64,000 nucleotides of DNA from JAEWWD01 sp964440115 (GCA_964440115.1 CAYTPV010000006.1:1-64000); one strand, 5' to 3'; shown: positions 1-8,584, counted from the first letter of the stretch. Translations and numbers: made by a program. The notes: generated by a model from the sequence alone, not told the origin.

Positions 1-284
1 CCGATCACGACAGTGCCGCGGTACCCGCCGCCTTGACCTTCAAAGCGCACCGACAGCTTGTCGATGAGCACTTTCATGGCTTCGCCGCCCAGCATAAGCT
101 CCGGCAGAAATACCTCGAGATTGTCGAATGCTTCGCCAAGTTTTTCCAGCGCCACAACCCCGCCCTTGTTGATTGCTTCGTTTGGGTCGATGTTCTGATC
201 GAGGACTTCCTGTGCAAGCTGTGCAACCTCGTCGCAGTCGCCGTTGTAAATTGCATCGGCGATCCGCTCAATAATGTTTGACAT
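1..284 (-). CDS. Corrinoid (B12-binding) methyl-carrier protein, N-terminal part, cut by window edge
   Basis: The visible 94 residues, read leftward from an ATG behind GGAGG, match the helical cap domain of small corrinoid proteins of the MtaC/MtbC/MttC type: MSNIIERIADAIYNG, then EVLDQNIDPNEAINKG, then EVFLPELMLGGEAMK. In that family the cap shields the methyl group on cobalt. The cobalamin-binding half with its DxHxxG motif would lie beyond position 1 and is not seen. Such proteins carry a methyl group between a substrate methyltransferase and an acceptor methyltransferase. The neighbouring LacI regulator, RACo-like activator and URO-D-type methyltransferase support this role. The substrate is unknown. 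Confidence 0.85.
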   Translation of the reverse strand, partial: MSNIIERIADAIYNGDCDEVAQLAQEVLDQNIDPNEAINKGGVVALEKLGEAFDNLEVFLPELMLGGEAMKVLIDKLSVRFEGQGGGYRGTVVI

Positions 285-678
285 TGATATCCTCCTCAGT
301 AGTGATGCCTCTGAACATGTGCTATCGAGATTTCGAGATAATGGAAATACGATATGTTAACGTGTTCATTTTCTGTGCAATAATAATTTCTACAGTAGTG
401 ATAGAATTCCTTCTTTGAATCTAAAAAAATATAAAAAAATTTTTGAATGAGTATATATTTGGGTTTTATTTATATGTTAGAGGCTGAAAACCTGTTGTAT
501 TCCCTTAAAAAAACATATATAATCATTCAAGAGAATAATTGGTGTGTGCAGATGCAATATGGCATTACTTGACGTTAAAACCGGCATCCGGGCTACACAC
601 GTTTGCGGAAAGCATGCAAATTACTTTCTTATAATGTTGCAATTGCTCTAAACTTTGTGGAGGTGACCATCCCTACCA
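285..678. other. AT-rich divergent intergenic region of the corrinoid locus
   Basis: No gene is seen. The region separates the leftward corrinoid protein from the rightward LacI gene and must hold both promoters. A TATAAT lies at 630-635 upstream of the LacI gene, without a well-placed -35 box. A short direct repeat of CGAGAT lies near 326-339. I see no B12-box or other riboswitch signature. Confidence 0.5.
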
Positions 679-1725
679 ATGAAAACGCATAATAAGCCGC
701 TGACCGTTGCGCCTGCAACTCTTAAGGATGTTGCAAGGCGTGCTGGGGTATCGCATTCGACGGTATCAAGGGCAATTAACCACCCCAACCTGCTCAATGA
801 AGAAACGCTCGAAGCCGTGCGCGAGGCAATCCGGGAATTGGATTATACGCCAAATCCTTTCGCGCGAGGCTTGCAGACAGCAACAAGCAAAACGGTCGCA
901 CTTATTGTGCCGAATATGCAAAACCTGGCGTATGCAAATTTCGCAGCGGGCGCTCAGAAAACGCTAGAGTCAGAACGATTCAGCCTTATTATGGCGAGCT
1001 CCGCTGAGGATAGAGAACGCGAGAAATTCATTTGCAAAAACCTGAACTACCATGGAATAGACGGTGTGATATTCGCAAGCTCCACAGGAGGCACGCCGCC
1101 GGTTGAGCTGCTGCCCGCAAAAGCTGTAAAAGTACTCATAGAACGAGTCGCGCCCGGCGGAGAATATGATGCCTTTTTTCTGGATATCGACGATGGGGTC
1201 ATGCGTGCCTGCAAACATCTGGAGGCGCATGGGCATAGGAGAATAGCGATTATTCAGGGTGATAAAACGGGATATAGCAGCAAACAGCGGCTTTATGCAT
1301 TTAAGCAGGCGCTGTCAGCCCTTAAAATACCGTTCTATCCGGAATACGTGGAAACAGGCGATTGGAGCCCGCGCGGGGGCTGGATGGCCATGGATCGGCT
1401 GCTGCAGCTGCCTAGCCCGCCGACTGCAGTGTTTGTTACTACAGATACAATGGCAATGGGAACAATTGGCTCAGCTGCGGCGAATGGCCTGAGAATACCG
1501 GGCGATATTTCCATTATCGGCTTTGATAATGAACCCGGCAGCGGCGAATTCAATCCGCCTTTGACAACATTGGATGCTTGCTCGTATGAAATGGGTATAC
1601 ACGCTGCGGAGGTTCTTCTCAAACGCCTGAGTGAGCCGGGGCGTCCGTACGTACAGATCATGTATCCGCTGCAGTTGGTACTGCGTGCATCCACCGGACC
1701 TGCCCCAAAGCTTTACGGCGTGTGA
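679..1725 (+). CDS. LacI-family transcriptional regulator
   Basis: A 348-residue protein with the LacI layout. The N-terminal helix-turn-helix (about residues 15-40) contains KDVARRAGVSHSTVSRAI, followed by the hinge helix region NPFARGLQTATSKTVAL. A periplasmic-binding-like effector domain runs from about 70 to 340 (VALIVPNMQN, then GDISIIGFDNEPGSGEF near the end). A GGAGGTGA lies about 12 bases upstream of the ATG, a slightly long spacing. The gene lies between a corrinoid protein and a corrinoid-activator gene, so it probably controls this methyl-transfer locus rather than a sugar operon. The effector cannot be read from the sequence. Confidence 0.9.
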   Translation: MKTHNKPLTVAPATLKDVARRAGVSHSTVSRAINHPNLLNEETLEAVREAIRELDYTPNPFARGLQTATSKTVALIVPNMQNLAYANFAAGAQKTLESERFSLIMASSAEDREREKFICKNLNYHGIDGVIFASSTGGTPPVELLPAKAVKVLIERVAPGGEYDAFFLDIDDGVMRACKHLEAHGHRRIAIIQGDKTGYSSKQRLYAFKQALSALKIPFYPEYVETGDWSPRGGWMAMDRLLQLPSPPTAVFVTTDTMAMGTIGSAAANGLRIPGDISIIGFDNEPGSGEFNPPLTTLDACSYEMGIHAAEVLLKRLSEPGRPYVQIMYPLQLVLRASTGPAPKLYGV

Positions 1726-1819
1726 CGGATCCAGTATACTATATTTATATTCAAATGCATCGGGCCAATATCTGGGTATGAAATGATCTGGATAGGGCCC
1801 CTTTTCAGGAGCAGCGCGT

Positions 1820-3364
1820 ATGCCGAAACTATCTGTAATAACTGAATTTGGCCATATCAATATCGAAGCTGCATTGCAGGAGCTGTTGATTGCAGCGCTT
1901 CAGCGAGCCGATGTGCCTATTTCCTTTCCCTGCGCGGGAAATCATACTTGCGGTAAATGCCGTGTGCACGCATGCGGCATGCTTTCTCCAATGGATGAGA
2001 GGGAACGTGAACTTCTTTCTGACGCGGGGAAGGGAATCCGGCTTGCCTGTTTCGCCAGGGTGGAGGGAGATTGCGAGGTTTCATTGCTTTCGGCCGGGCA
2101 GGATAGGATTGCTGCGAATTTTGTGCCGGACAGCATGCCCACGCAGCCCGTCTATCACGGAGGGTACGGAGTAGCGTTTGATATTGGAACCACGACTGTT
2201 GTAGGATACCTGTTTCATGAAAGCAGCGGTGAGCCGCTCTCCATATTGGGGGAGTTAAACCGGCAGCAGCCATACGGGTCCAATGTGTTATCCCGTATCG
2301 ACTACTGCAATGCCTATACGGTAGGGCCTCTTTGCTCGATCATCAGGATGCAGCTTGCCGATATGCTTCGGGCGCTGTGCGACAGCAGCGGCGTACCTTC
2401 GCAGGACATTCGGGCGATGGTCATCACCGGCAATACAGTCATGCTTCACATATTGGCGGGGTTGGAACCGGGGTCGCTAGCACTTGCCCCTTTTACGCCG
2501 AAATCCCTGTTCGACTGCTGGATGGACCTGCATTTGAACGGGTTTGAGCATGTTCAGACCTATCTTCCGCCCTGCATTTCCTCTTATGTCGGAGCGGATA
2601 TCACCTGCAGCATATTGGCAAGCGGTATTACGCGTACGACAGAAAATATCCTGCTGGTGGACATTGGAACAAACGGGGAAATGGCTCTGCAGACGCCGGA
2701 ACGAATGGTATGCTGCGCTACTGCAGCGGGGCCTGCTTTTGAAGGCGCAGGTATATCCTGTGGATCGAATGCGCGGGCGGGTGCCATACAATCGGTTTGG
2801 GTATCGGATGGCAGCCTCGAATTTACGACTATTGGCAATGCAGAGGCGAAGAGCATCTGCGGGTCCGGATTGGTCGATGCTGCGGATGCCCTGTGTAAAC
2901 TTGGTTATATTGAAAGTTCCGGCCGTATGGATAGGCAATTTAGCGGCAGTATTCGCATCGGCGAAAGCGCCGTTTCACTTACACAGGGGGATATCCGCGA
3001 GCTGCAGCTGGCGAAAGCCGCCATACGCGCCGGCATGGACGCTTTGCTCTACGAATGCGGGTTAAACTACGATGCGTTATCACGGATCATACTATGCGGC
3101 GGATTTGGCAGCAGCATACAGCCACAAAGCGCCGCCGCAATCGGATTAATTCCCCTCGCTATGGGGGAACGGACGCGCGCAATAGGTAACGCTGCGGGGA
3201 TTGGCGCATCTTACATTCTTCAGAACACGCTGCGCATGGAGGAAGCAAAGCAAATCGCGCGGCGCGCGCAAACGGTGGAATTGGCAACGAATCCTTATTT
3301 CATAGATAGATTCATCAAAACCACTGCTTTTGGGGATATAAATTTGTTGGACGAGGATGAGTAA
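1820..3364 (+). CDS. RACo-type reductive activator of corrinoid proteins (2Fe-2S ferredoxin + DUF4445 ASKHA domain)
   Basis: A 514-residue protein. The N-terminal plant-type ferredoxin domain has Cys38, Cys44, Cys47 and Cys77 in C-x5-C-x2-C-x29-C spacing. A linker leads into the large ASKHA-fold domain, with phosphate-binding loops GVAFDIGTTTVVGYL (about residue 115) and ILLVDIGTNGEMAL (about 280). In the RACo/RamA family this protein uses reducing power and ATP to return inactive cob(II)alamin to cob(I)alamin. It follows the LacI gene on the same strand with a gap of about 95 bases and shares the locus with a corrinoid protein. Family assignment is firm; the partner protein is inferred. Confidence 0.9.
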   Translation: MPKLSVITEFGHINIEAALQELLIAALQRADVPISFPCAGNHTCGKCRVHACGMLSPMDERERELLSDAGKGIRLACFARVEGDCEVSLLSAGQDRIAANFVPDSMPTQPVYHGGYGVAFDIGTTTVVGYLFHESSGEPLSILGELNRQQPYGSNVLSRIDYCNAYTVGPLCSIIRMQLADMLRALCDSSGVPSQDIRAMVITGNTVMLHILAGLEPGSLALAPFTPKSLFDCWMDLHLNGFEHVQTYLPPCISSYVGADITCSILASGITRTTENILLVDIGTNGEMALQTPERMVCCATAAGPAFEGAGISCGSNARAGAIQSVWVSDGSLEFTTIGNAEAKSICGSGLVDAADALCKLGYIESSGRMDRQFSGSIRIGESAVSLTQGDIRELQLAKAAIRAGMDALLYECGLNYDALSRIILCGGFGSSIQPQSAAAIGLIPLAMGERTRAIGNAAGIGASYILQNTLRMEEAKQIARRAQTVELATNPYFIDRFIKTTAFGDINLLDEDE

Positions 3365-3396
3365 CCATATAAAGCAATATAGAAAAGGACAGGTAA

Positions 3397-3430
3397 CAGG
3401 CCAGGTGCATTTCGTACCTGGCCTGATTTT
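3397..3430. terminator. Bidirectional hairpin between convergent corrinoid-locus genes
   Basis: A perfect 10-bp stem, CAGGCCAGGT with ACCTGGCCTG, encloses a 9-base loop and is followed by ATTTTG on the plus strand. It lies between the stop of the RACo-like gene and the stop of the convergent methyltransferase gene, so it probably ends transcription from both sides. Confidence 0.7.
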
Positions 3431-3448
3431 GTAATCTGGACGGAAGCT

Positions 3449-4795
3449 TTACAATAGCTTTTTGATTTGATCGTAAAGCTCTTCGTGGCTGGGTATAATG
3501 GACGCGTACGCCAGCTTTCCGTTGATATATAGGGAGGGCAGATTCTGCACGCCTATGCGCTTGCAGCGGGCAATGCCTTCCCGCGATGTGTATTTGTACT
3601 CCACGATATCAATTTTGTTGCCAAATTCGGCTTTGGCGTCACATACCATTGCCCACATATATGTACAGGCTGCGCAGGATGCGGAATCCAGTGTGAATGC
3701 TTCCAGAAGGGGGCGAGGCAGCGCGCTGTAGTCCGGAAGCTCGACTTCCACATCTGTCCCGACAGATTCATAATTTTTGATCAACTCGCGGTATTTGTCG
3801 ATATCCCGCACAGTCTCGGCTACAGCAATAGTGTTTTCTATGGGGATGTCAAACGGCATGTCGCATCCAGGAGAGACAATCAAGTTATGCCGATCTACGC
3901 TGTCCACCATGTCCACGACGAATTTCATGTTATCCTGCTGATTGCCGAACAGCATCGTGGTTGTGAGCGGGATATTTCCGCCTATGACGATGTTATAACG
4001 ATCCGTAATCTCTTTGGCGGTAGCCATGGGGATGTTTTCGTCTATGGATATGCCGTCAGGTTTTGTCAGGCACATTTCCTCGATATTGCGCAGCGCATTG
4101 CCGCACACGAAGAAAGAGGAATACAATCCTTTGGAACGGATATACTCCAGCAGCCGTGTATAAACGTCGGATAAGAACGTTCTGAAATGGGCGGGGGAGA
4201 TCTGGGAAACCAGCGGGTCTACGGGCGCTATAATATCCATGCCAGCTTCGGCGTAGAAATCGATCATGCTGCAGGCGTTTTTATAGACATATTCCATCAG
4301 CGAGTGGACGCGTTCGGGATTACGTTTCATATCCATGAACAGCTTGGTTCCCCGCAGATGCGAAGCGAGAGTGAACGGTCCGCAGAACAAACCGTACAAT
4401 GCTGTTGTGTCGCCTACGGCAGCCTTCATCTTCCGGCATACGCTCATGATCAACGGGATACGTCCATCGTTGGGGCCTACGACTTTATCGTAAACCGCGT
4501 CGTCCGCCTCGAAAGGATGCGTCAGTACGCTCGGCGGATTGTTTTCCGCCCAAACAAGTTCACATCCCAGTATTTCTGCTTCCAGCTGAAGATCAAACAC
4601 GATGGGCATGCCGTCGGGCATATATAGCTTATGAACTTCCATCAAAGAACTCAGGAGCTTTTCTTCATCCGTGAGTACCTCTCTTGCGTTGTAACCTTTC
4701 AGTTTGCCCGCATGTACGCCAGCAAACGGCACCCAGGGAGCTCTTGGTGTCTGTTCGTGTCTGAACGCAGAAAAAATAAGTTCCTTTCCAGTCAT
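3449..4795 (-). CDS. URO-D-type corrinoid methyltransferase fused to a thioredoxin-like domain
   Basis: A 448-residue protein. Residues 1 to about 345 resemble the uroporphyrinogen-decarboxylase-fold methyltransferases (MtaA/MtbA/CmuA group) that move methyl groups to or from corrinoid proteins. Putative zinc-site cysteines are Cys231 in FFVCGN, where the usual His-x-Cys has Phe in place of His, and Cys311 in SPGCDMPFDIPIEN. Residues about 365-448 form a thioredoxin-like domain with a CAAC motif (Cys374, Cys377) and a likely cis-proline in VQNLPSLYING. Ordinary MtaA-type enzymes are about 100 residues shorter and lack this tail. It is the last gene of a three-gene leftward operon with the CobW-like and DUF1638 genes. 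Confidence 0.85.
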   Translation of the reverse strand: MTGKELIFSAFRHEQTPRAPWVPFAGVHAGKLKGYNAREVLTDEEKLLSSLMEVHKLYMPDGMPIVFDLQLEAEILGCELVWAENNPPSVLTHPFEADDAVYDKVVGPNDGRIPLIMSVCRKMKAAVGDTTALYGLFCGPFTLASHLRGTKLFMDMKRNPERVHSLMEYVYKNACSMIDFYAEAGMDIIAPVDPLVSQISPAHFRTFLSDVYTRLLEYIRSKGLYSSFFVCGNALRNIEEMCLTKPDGISIDENIPMATAKEITDRYNIVIGGNIPLTTTMLFGNQQDNMKFVVDMVDSVDRHNLIVSPGCDMPFDIPIENTIAVAETVRDIDKYRELIKNYESVGTDVEVELPDYSALPRPLLEAFTLDSASCAACTYMWAMVCDAKAEFGNKIDIVEYKYTSREGIARCKRIGVQNLPSLYINGKLAYASIIPSHEELYDQIKKLL

Positions 4796-4818
4796 CGTGA
4801 CTGACCTCGCTTTCTTTT

Positions 4819-5748
4819 CTATTGCATATTGGCTTCACAGCCTGTTATCTGTTCCCAAATATCCTGGAGTAAAGCTGCAGAGTCCGGCTTTGCGGCTAAT
4901 ATCATGAGTTCTGTGCCAATAATGGGGAATTCGCTTTGAAAAGGTTTTACGCTTGCACGTCCTCCCGCGATTTCCACAAAGAAAGGCCCCTCTTGACATT
5001 GCGCAAATCCCTTCATGCGCAGTACATGCGGCGAAAGCGCGACTGCGGCGTCCAATAAACGTTCCCGTGCAATGATATCAATGCTCCGAAGCGCATAGCT
5101 ATCTGGCCGGTTCCAAGTGAAATTGCAGCAGCAGCGGCGATTGCTCTTTTCTTCAATACCGCTTGAGGGCAGTTCATCAAACGGTATTTGCGCATAGGTT
5201 GTGCACAGCAGACGGGCCGAGGAATTCAGAGATTTGACGCGGTTTTCCACTTCGTCTATTATGGAATACTCTGCAATATCCGTTTTGTTGAGCAATATCA
5301 AATCTGCTGCCGCAATCTGATGTTCAATCGGCAGCAATACATCCGCGTAATCGAGGAAAGTTGTGCAATCTACGATACAGATCGAGCCGGCATAACGATA
5401 GGTCTGAGCTAGTTTGCCGGTCAAATCCTTGAGAATTTTCTGCATCTCCGTAGGATCGGCAAGGCCGGAGCTTTCTACGAGCAGCAAGTCGATAGGACTT
5501 TGTGAAAAACGTATGAGCGCATCGACAAACTGCGCCTTCAGGCAGCTGCAAAAAATGGAACCGTTGTCGATCTCCCTCATCTGAATATCGCCGCTCTCGA
5601 TTAGTTTGCCATCAACGCCTACCTGACCGAATTCATTCACCAGCACCCCAATGCGAAGATGTGCAAATTGATCGAGCATACGCTTTAGCAGAGTTGTCTT
5701 TCCTGCCCCCAGAAAGCCAGATAATAGATATAGAGTGATTTCAGACAT
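4819..5748 (-). CDS. CobW/COG0523-family metallochaperone GTPase
   Basis: A 309-residue G3E-family GTPase. The P-loop is SGFLGAGKTT (residues 10-19), ESSGLADPT (92-100) is the Walker B region and NKTD (154-157) is the G4 motif. The family metal site CxCC is changed here to Cys67-Ser-Cys69-Leu in IFCSCL. The C-terminal CobW domain starts after about residue 190 and has an unusual CCC triplet. COG0523 proteins deliver metal ions such as zinc or cobalt. Its place between the DUF1638 gene and a zinc/corrinoid methyltransferase suggests it serves that enzyme. GGAGG precedes the start. Confidence 0.88.
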   Translation of the reverse strand: MSEITLYLLSGFLGAGKTTLLKRMLDQFAHLRIGVLVNEFGQVGVDGKLIESGDIQMREIDNGSIFCSCLKAQFVDALIRFSQSPIDLLLVESSGLADPTEMQKILKDLTGKLAQTYRYAGSICIVDCTTFLDYADVLLPIEHQIAAADLILLNKTDIAEYSIIDEVENRVKSLNSSARLLCTTYAQIPFDELPSSGIEEKSNRRCCCNFTWNRPDSYALRSIDIIARERLLDAAVALSPHVLRMKGFAQCQEGPFFVEIAGGRASVKPFQSEFPIIGTELMILAAKPDSAALLQDIWEQITGCEANMQ

Positions 5749-5764
5749 ATTGTTCCTCCATTCC

Positions 5765-6421
5765 TTAACGGGAAATGAACTGTTCCATACTGAACTGTTC
5801 GCCCGGTTGGATAATCAGAAATTCATCGTCCCATTCGCCCAGAAGCAGCTTTTTCAGTATACGCAGCGTTCCCTTGCCTTCGGTGTAAGAAAGATTGAGC
5901 TTGGTTGCAGTTTCGGTTACAACGGGTCGGCACATCTGCATATCATAAGACCCTGTATCAAGCAACTGAATGGATTGGTAGTTCTTCAGCATGGCGTTGT
6001 AAATATACTTGGTCTTTTTTTCACCATATCGCTGCAGGCATCTGTCGTATTCGCTCCCCATGAACCGTTCCGATTTTAACCAACCCGCCGTATAGTACAG
6101 CGTTCTGCAATCCACTTCGCCGCGGGATTGATACTTGGAGCTAGTCAAAAAATGAATGCAGTCGTCGAACTTCGGCAATACCAGTTTGGCGTGTTTACTG
6201 CCAATTCCTGCAAGTGCATTGCCGCATAATGCAAACGTTAACATAATGGTGCATACTTCGGGGGTTGAATCGATGCGGGTGGACAGTTCTTTTCTAAGCC
6301 GCTCCGGAAACTCATGCAGACCGCTGTCAATCCATAAAACCGGCAGTATACGGCCTGTTTGCCGCATGGCTTCTTTGACTTCATCCTCAAGCATCGAGCA
6401 GGCGATGATCAATTCGCTCAT
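5765..6421 (-). CDS. DUF1638 family protein
   Basis: A 218-residue protein that begins ELIIACSMLEDEVKEAM, with HEFPERLRKEL after an IDSG segment, then LPKFDDCIHFLTS and a GWL-containing stretch. This matches DUF1638, a family of unknown function often found beside corrinoid methyltransferases and their activators. A cysteine near the N-terminus and several in the middle could bind metal, but no fold-specific motif was checked. It is the first gene of the operon, with a sigma70-like promoter upstream, and is followed closely by the CobW-like and methyltransferase genes. Confidence 0.75.
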   Translation of the reverse strand: MSELIIACSMLEDEVKEAMRQTGRILPVLWIDSGLHEFPERLRKELSTRIDSTPEVCTIMLTFALCGNALAGIGSKHAKLVLPKFDDCIHFLTSSKYQSRGEVDCRTLYYTAGWLKSERFMGSEYDRCLQRYGEKKTKYIYNAMLKNYQSIQLLDTGSYDMQMCRPVVTETATKLNLSYTEGKGTLRILKKLLLGEWDDEFLIIQPGEQFSMEQFISR

Positions 6422-6474
6422 AATTTTCTGCCTTGAAGCTGTTCATATTGTGAAATTGTCTATCGGATATAGCT

Positions 6475-6504
6475 ATCATATACTTTTCAATAAGTGTTTG
6501 TCAA
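6475..6504 (-). promoter_or_regulatory. Promoter of the DUF1638-CobW-methyltransferase operon
   Basis: Reading leftward, TTGACA at 6504-6499 and TATGAT at 6480-6475 are separated by 18 bases. The start of the DUF1638 gene lies about 50 bases downstream. No operator palindrome is evident. Confidence 0.6.
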
Positions 6505-6587
6505 CGAAAAAAATGCGTGATTTTGCACACGATTTCATAATTTCTTGAGTTGAATGAGCAAGGCAAGAAAAGCATCAGAAAATGAAA

Positions 6588-6626
6588 GTCCCGAACTCCG
6601 CCTATGATAGGCAGACAGTTCGGGAC
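6588..6626 (-). terminator. Terminator of the zinc-ribbon/TPR gene
   Basis: A long hairpin with a 10-bp outer stem, GTCCCGAACT with AGTTCGGGAC, and an inner CCTAT/ATAGG helix lies just past the stop of the leftward gene. On the minus strand it is followed by a T-rich stretch, CTTTCATTTT. Confidence 0.7.
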
Positions 6627-6659
6627 ATGCGATGCAAATACCCGATAAGGAGCAGTCGA

Positions 6660-7904
6660 TTAGAAGCCGCCGGGGTCAACAGAATTCATTCCAATATTGC
6701 CTTCCTGCGAGCGCAGTGTGTAGGTATAGACCCAATTTCTCTCTAGAGCACAATTCTCCGCGCTCTCGTAATATGAAGCACCCTGTTGGCCAAACATCTC
6801 TGCCTCTCCAAACCAATTATTACCAGTAGCTATCTTGATTTGATAGATACCAACCGGAAGACTGATGCGGGCAGACTTACCAGACGCAATGAATATGCAG
6901 GCTACAAGGTCACCTTTGTCGGAATAGAGCTTCAAATAATTGTTGAGACCATCGTCGGGTGTTTTGATGGTGAACGGACATGATTTGGATTTATATGCAT
7001 CATTGCGGTAAGTTTGTCCGGTCTTAGGATCCTTCTGTATGCAATTCTGGGCCTGTTCAGAAGCGTCGGAGTAATCCGGCATTGCGGAATATAAGGTGTA
7101 GGCAGTATAGAATTTCCCCTGTTCGTATGCTGTTTCTGCAGCCTCATAATCCAGCCCATGCTGACATTGGACCATCATTTCACTTGAATCGGCATATCCG
7201 TTTAGCGCCTGAAAAGCGGAAAGGGCTTGCTGATACTGCCCTGCATCAAGCAAAGCGCGCGCAGCGTTATAATCTAACTTCTGCTTGCACTGTATGGCTA
7301 ATTCTTCAGCATCCTGAAATGTGCCCAATTGCACAAACAGGTCCCGAGCCTGCTGCGTATCTCCGCTTCCGAGCAGATCAACCGCTTTATTATAATTCAT
7401 AAAGTTTTGGCATTCCTGCGCCTGATCCGCTGCATTCGCGTAATTGGGCAAGCTATTGAAAATCCCATATGCTTCTTCGTATTTTTCCTGCGTTTTCAAT
7501 GCAGCTGCCTGATTGTAGGCAATGCGGTTCTGGCATTCTAATATCTGATCCTCGGAATCACGATACTCTTTTAGCTGCGTGAATTCGGCAATTGCTTGGT
7601 CAAGTTTGCCGGATTCCATTAAGGATATGGCATTCTGATATTTGGTTGCCTTGCTGATGATCAGGACGGCCGTTATAATGATCGCGACCAATACGACCGC
7701 ACCGCCCGCAAACAGTACTCCCTTGCGTTTTTGAGGCTTAACGATTGGGGTGGGAATTTGCATACTATCAGGATTGGAAGATTGAGCTCCGGCAGACTGT
7801 TGTGTGATATTTTGCTGTTGCAATACGGGTGCTGTTTCCGCACCGCAGGCAGGGCAAAAGCGGGAGCCCTCCGGCATTTGTTTTCCGCAGGCATGACAAT
7901 ACAT
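6660..7904 (-). CDS. Zinc-ribbon membrane protein with TPR-like repeats
   Basis: A 414-residue protein with four parts. Residues 1-22 form a zinc ribbon (Cys3, Cys6, Cys17, Cys20; FCPACGAE). A Gln/Ser-rich linker leads to one membrane span at about 64-86 (GVLFAGGAVVLVAIIITAV). Five or so degenerate tetratricopeptide-like repeats of about 38 residues follow, each with an LDY/YNxA start and a Y/F-x-DA-x-x-xxQ-x-CQ end. The C-terminal 110 residues look beta-rich. The ribbon is expected in the cytoplasm and the repeats outside. I know no defined function. It is transcribed alone, from its own promoter to its own terminator. Confidence 0.8.
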   Translation of the reverse strand: MYCHACGKQMPEGSRFCPACGAETAPVLQQQNITQQSAGAQSSNPDSMQIPTPIVKPQKRKGVLFAGGAVVLVAIIITAVLIISKATKYQNAISLMESGKLDQAIAEFTQLKEYRDSEDQILECQNRIAYNQAAALKTQEKYEEAYGIFNSLPNYANAADQAQECQNFMNYNKAVDLLGSGDTQQARDLFVQLGTFQDAEELAIQCKQKLDYNAARALLDAGQYQQALSAFQALNGYADSSEMMVQCQHGLDYEAAETAYEQGKFYTAYTLYSAMPDYSDASEQAQNCIQKDPKTGQTYRNDAYKSKSCPFTIKTPDDGLNNYLKLYSDKGDLVACIFIASGKSARISLPVGIYQIKIATGNNWFGEAEMFGQQGASYYESAENCALERNWVYTYTLRSQEGNIGMNSVDPGGF

Positions 7905-7959
7905 AACGAGCCTCCAAAACTAGAAAGTAAAAAATGGTAATAAGAAATGGTTCTTTTTT

Positions 7960-7987
7960 ATTATAAGCGATAGATTTCATAAATCAA
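7960..7987 (-). promoter_or_regulatory. Putative promoter of the zinc-ribbon/TPR gene
   Basis: On the minus strand TTGATT (7987-7982) and TATAAT (7965-7960) are spaced by 16 bases. A TTTGGAGG ribosome binding site lies immediately before the gene start. Confidence 0.45.
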
Positions 7988-8213
7988 GTTGAACAGCATT
8001 GCACAAATAAAATTGCTTACAAGAGTTTTGGAGTTCCGGGTTCATAAATGCAAAAAAAAGCGCCTGGAGTTATACAAGCGCGTTGATCTTCCTATAGTCA
8101 GAATTCTGATACAGCAGGGGAGAGAGCAATAAAAGTATCACGATATTCTATCCGCTGCATTACTCCCCGAACAGGCAACAATGTGTACAGTCGCCGTTAC
8201 CGGGTATCTGAAG
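7988..8213. other. Intergenic stretch between the HPr gene and the zinc-ribbon gene
   Basis: I see no coding region, RNA gene or clear terminator here. The HPr gene ends at its right edge without a recognisable rho-independent hairpin. Confidence 0.4.
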
Positions 8214-8474
8214 TTACTCAATATTTGATTCAATCATTGTTTTAATAGCATTTGCCGCATCGGCTTCGTCTGAGCCATTGCAGTGTATGTTAACGGTGTC
8301 ACCGCAATTCACGCCAAGGCATAGAATCTCGACAAGGCTTTTGGCATTGCCTGATTTTCCGTCTTTCTCAATACGAATGGCGGAATCAAATTTCTTTGCT
8401 GTCCTCATCAGGTCGGCTGCCGGGCGCGCATGCAGTCCACAGGAGCTCTTCACAGTCGCAGTACAATTTATCAT
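8214..8474 (-). CDS. HPr-family phosphocarrier protein
   Basis: An 86-residue protein of normal HPr length. The phosphorylated histidine is His15 in GLHARPA, and the regulatory serine is Ser46 in GNAKSLVEI. HPr passes phosphate from enzyme I to the IIA domain of a PTS. It is the last gene of a leftward operon that also holds IIA, IIB, IIC and IID, so it is probably a dedicated carrier or an operon-borne copy. Keeping both His15 and Ser46 means it could also take part in HprK-CcpA control; this is inference. Confidence 0.9.
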   Translation of the reverse strand: MINCTATVKSSCGLHARPAADLMRTAKKFDSAIRIEKDGKSGNAKSLVEILCLGVNCGDTVNIHCNGSDEADAANAIKTMIESNIE

Positions 8475-8545
8475 ATCATTGCCTCATTCAATGGAAGTGG
8501 GGAGAAATTCGATTGGCCTCTCTGCCATGCAGTTCTTTTGATCAC

Positions 8546-8571
8546 CCCGCCTGACGAATTCGTCAGGCGGG
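8546..8571. other. Perfect 26-bp palindrome between PTS IID and HPr genes
   Basis: Two 13-base arms, CCCGCCTGACGAA and its exact complement, meet with no spacer. Neither strand has a strong T-run after it, so it is more likely an RNA-stability, processing or partial-termination hairpin than a full terminator. It separates IID from the HPr gene inside the operon. Confidence 0.6.
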
Positions 8572-8584
8572 ATGATTGAGTGAC

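Noticed and set aside
285..678. Cobalamin riboswitch upstream of the corrinoid locus
   Set aside because: No B12 box or typical conserved core could be found in the region on either strand.
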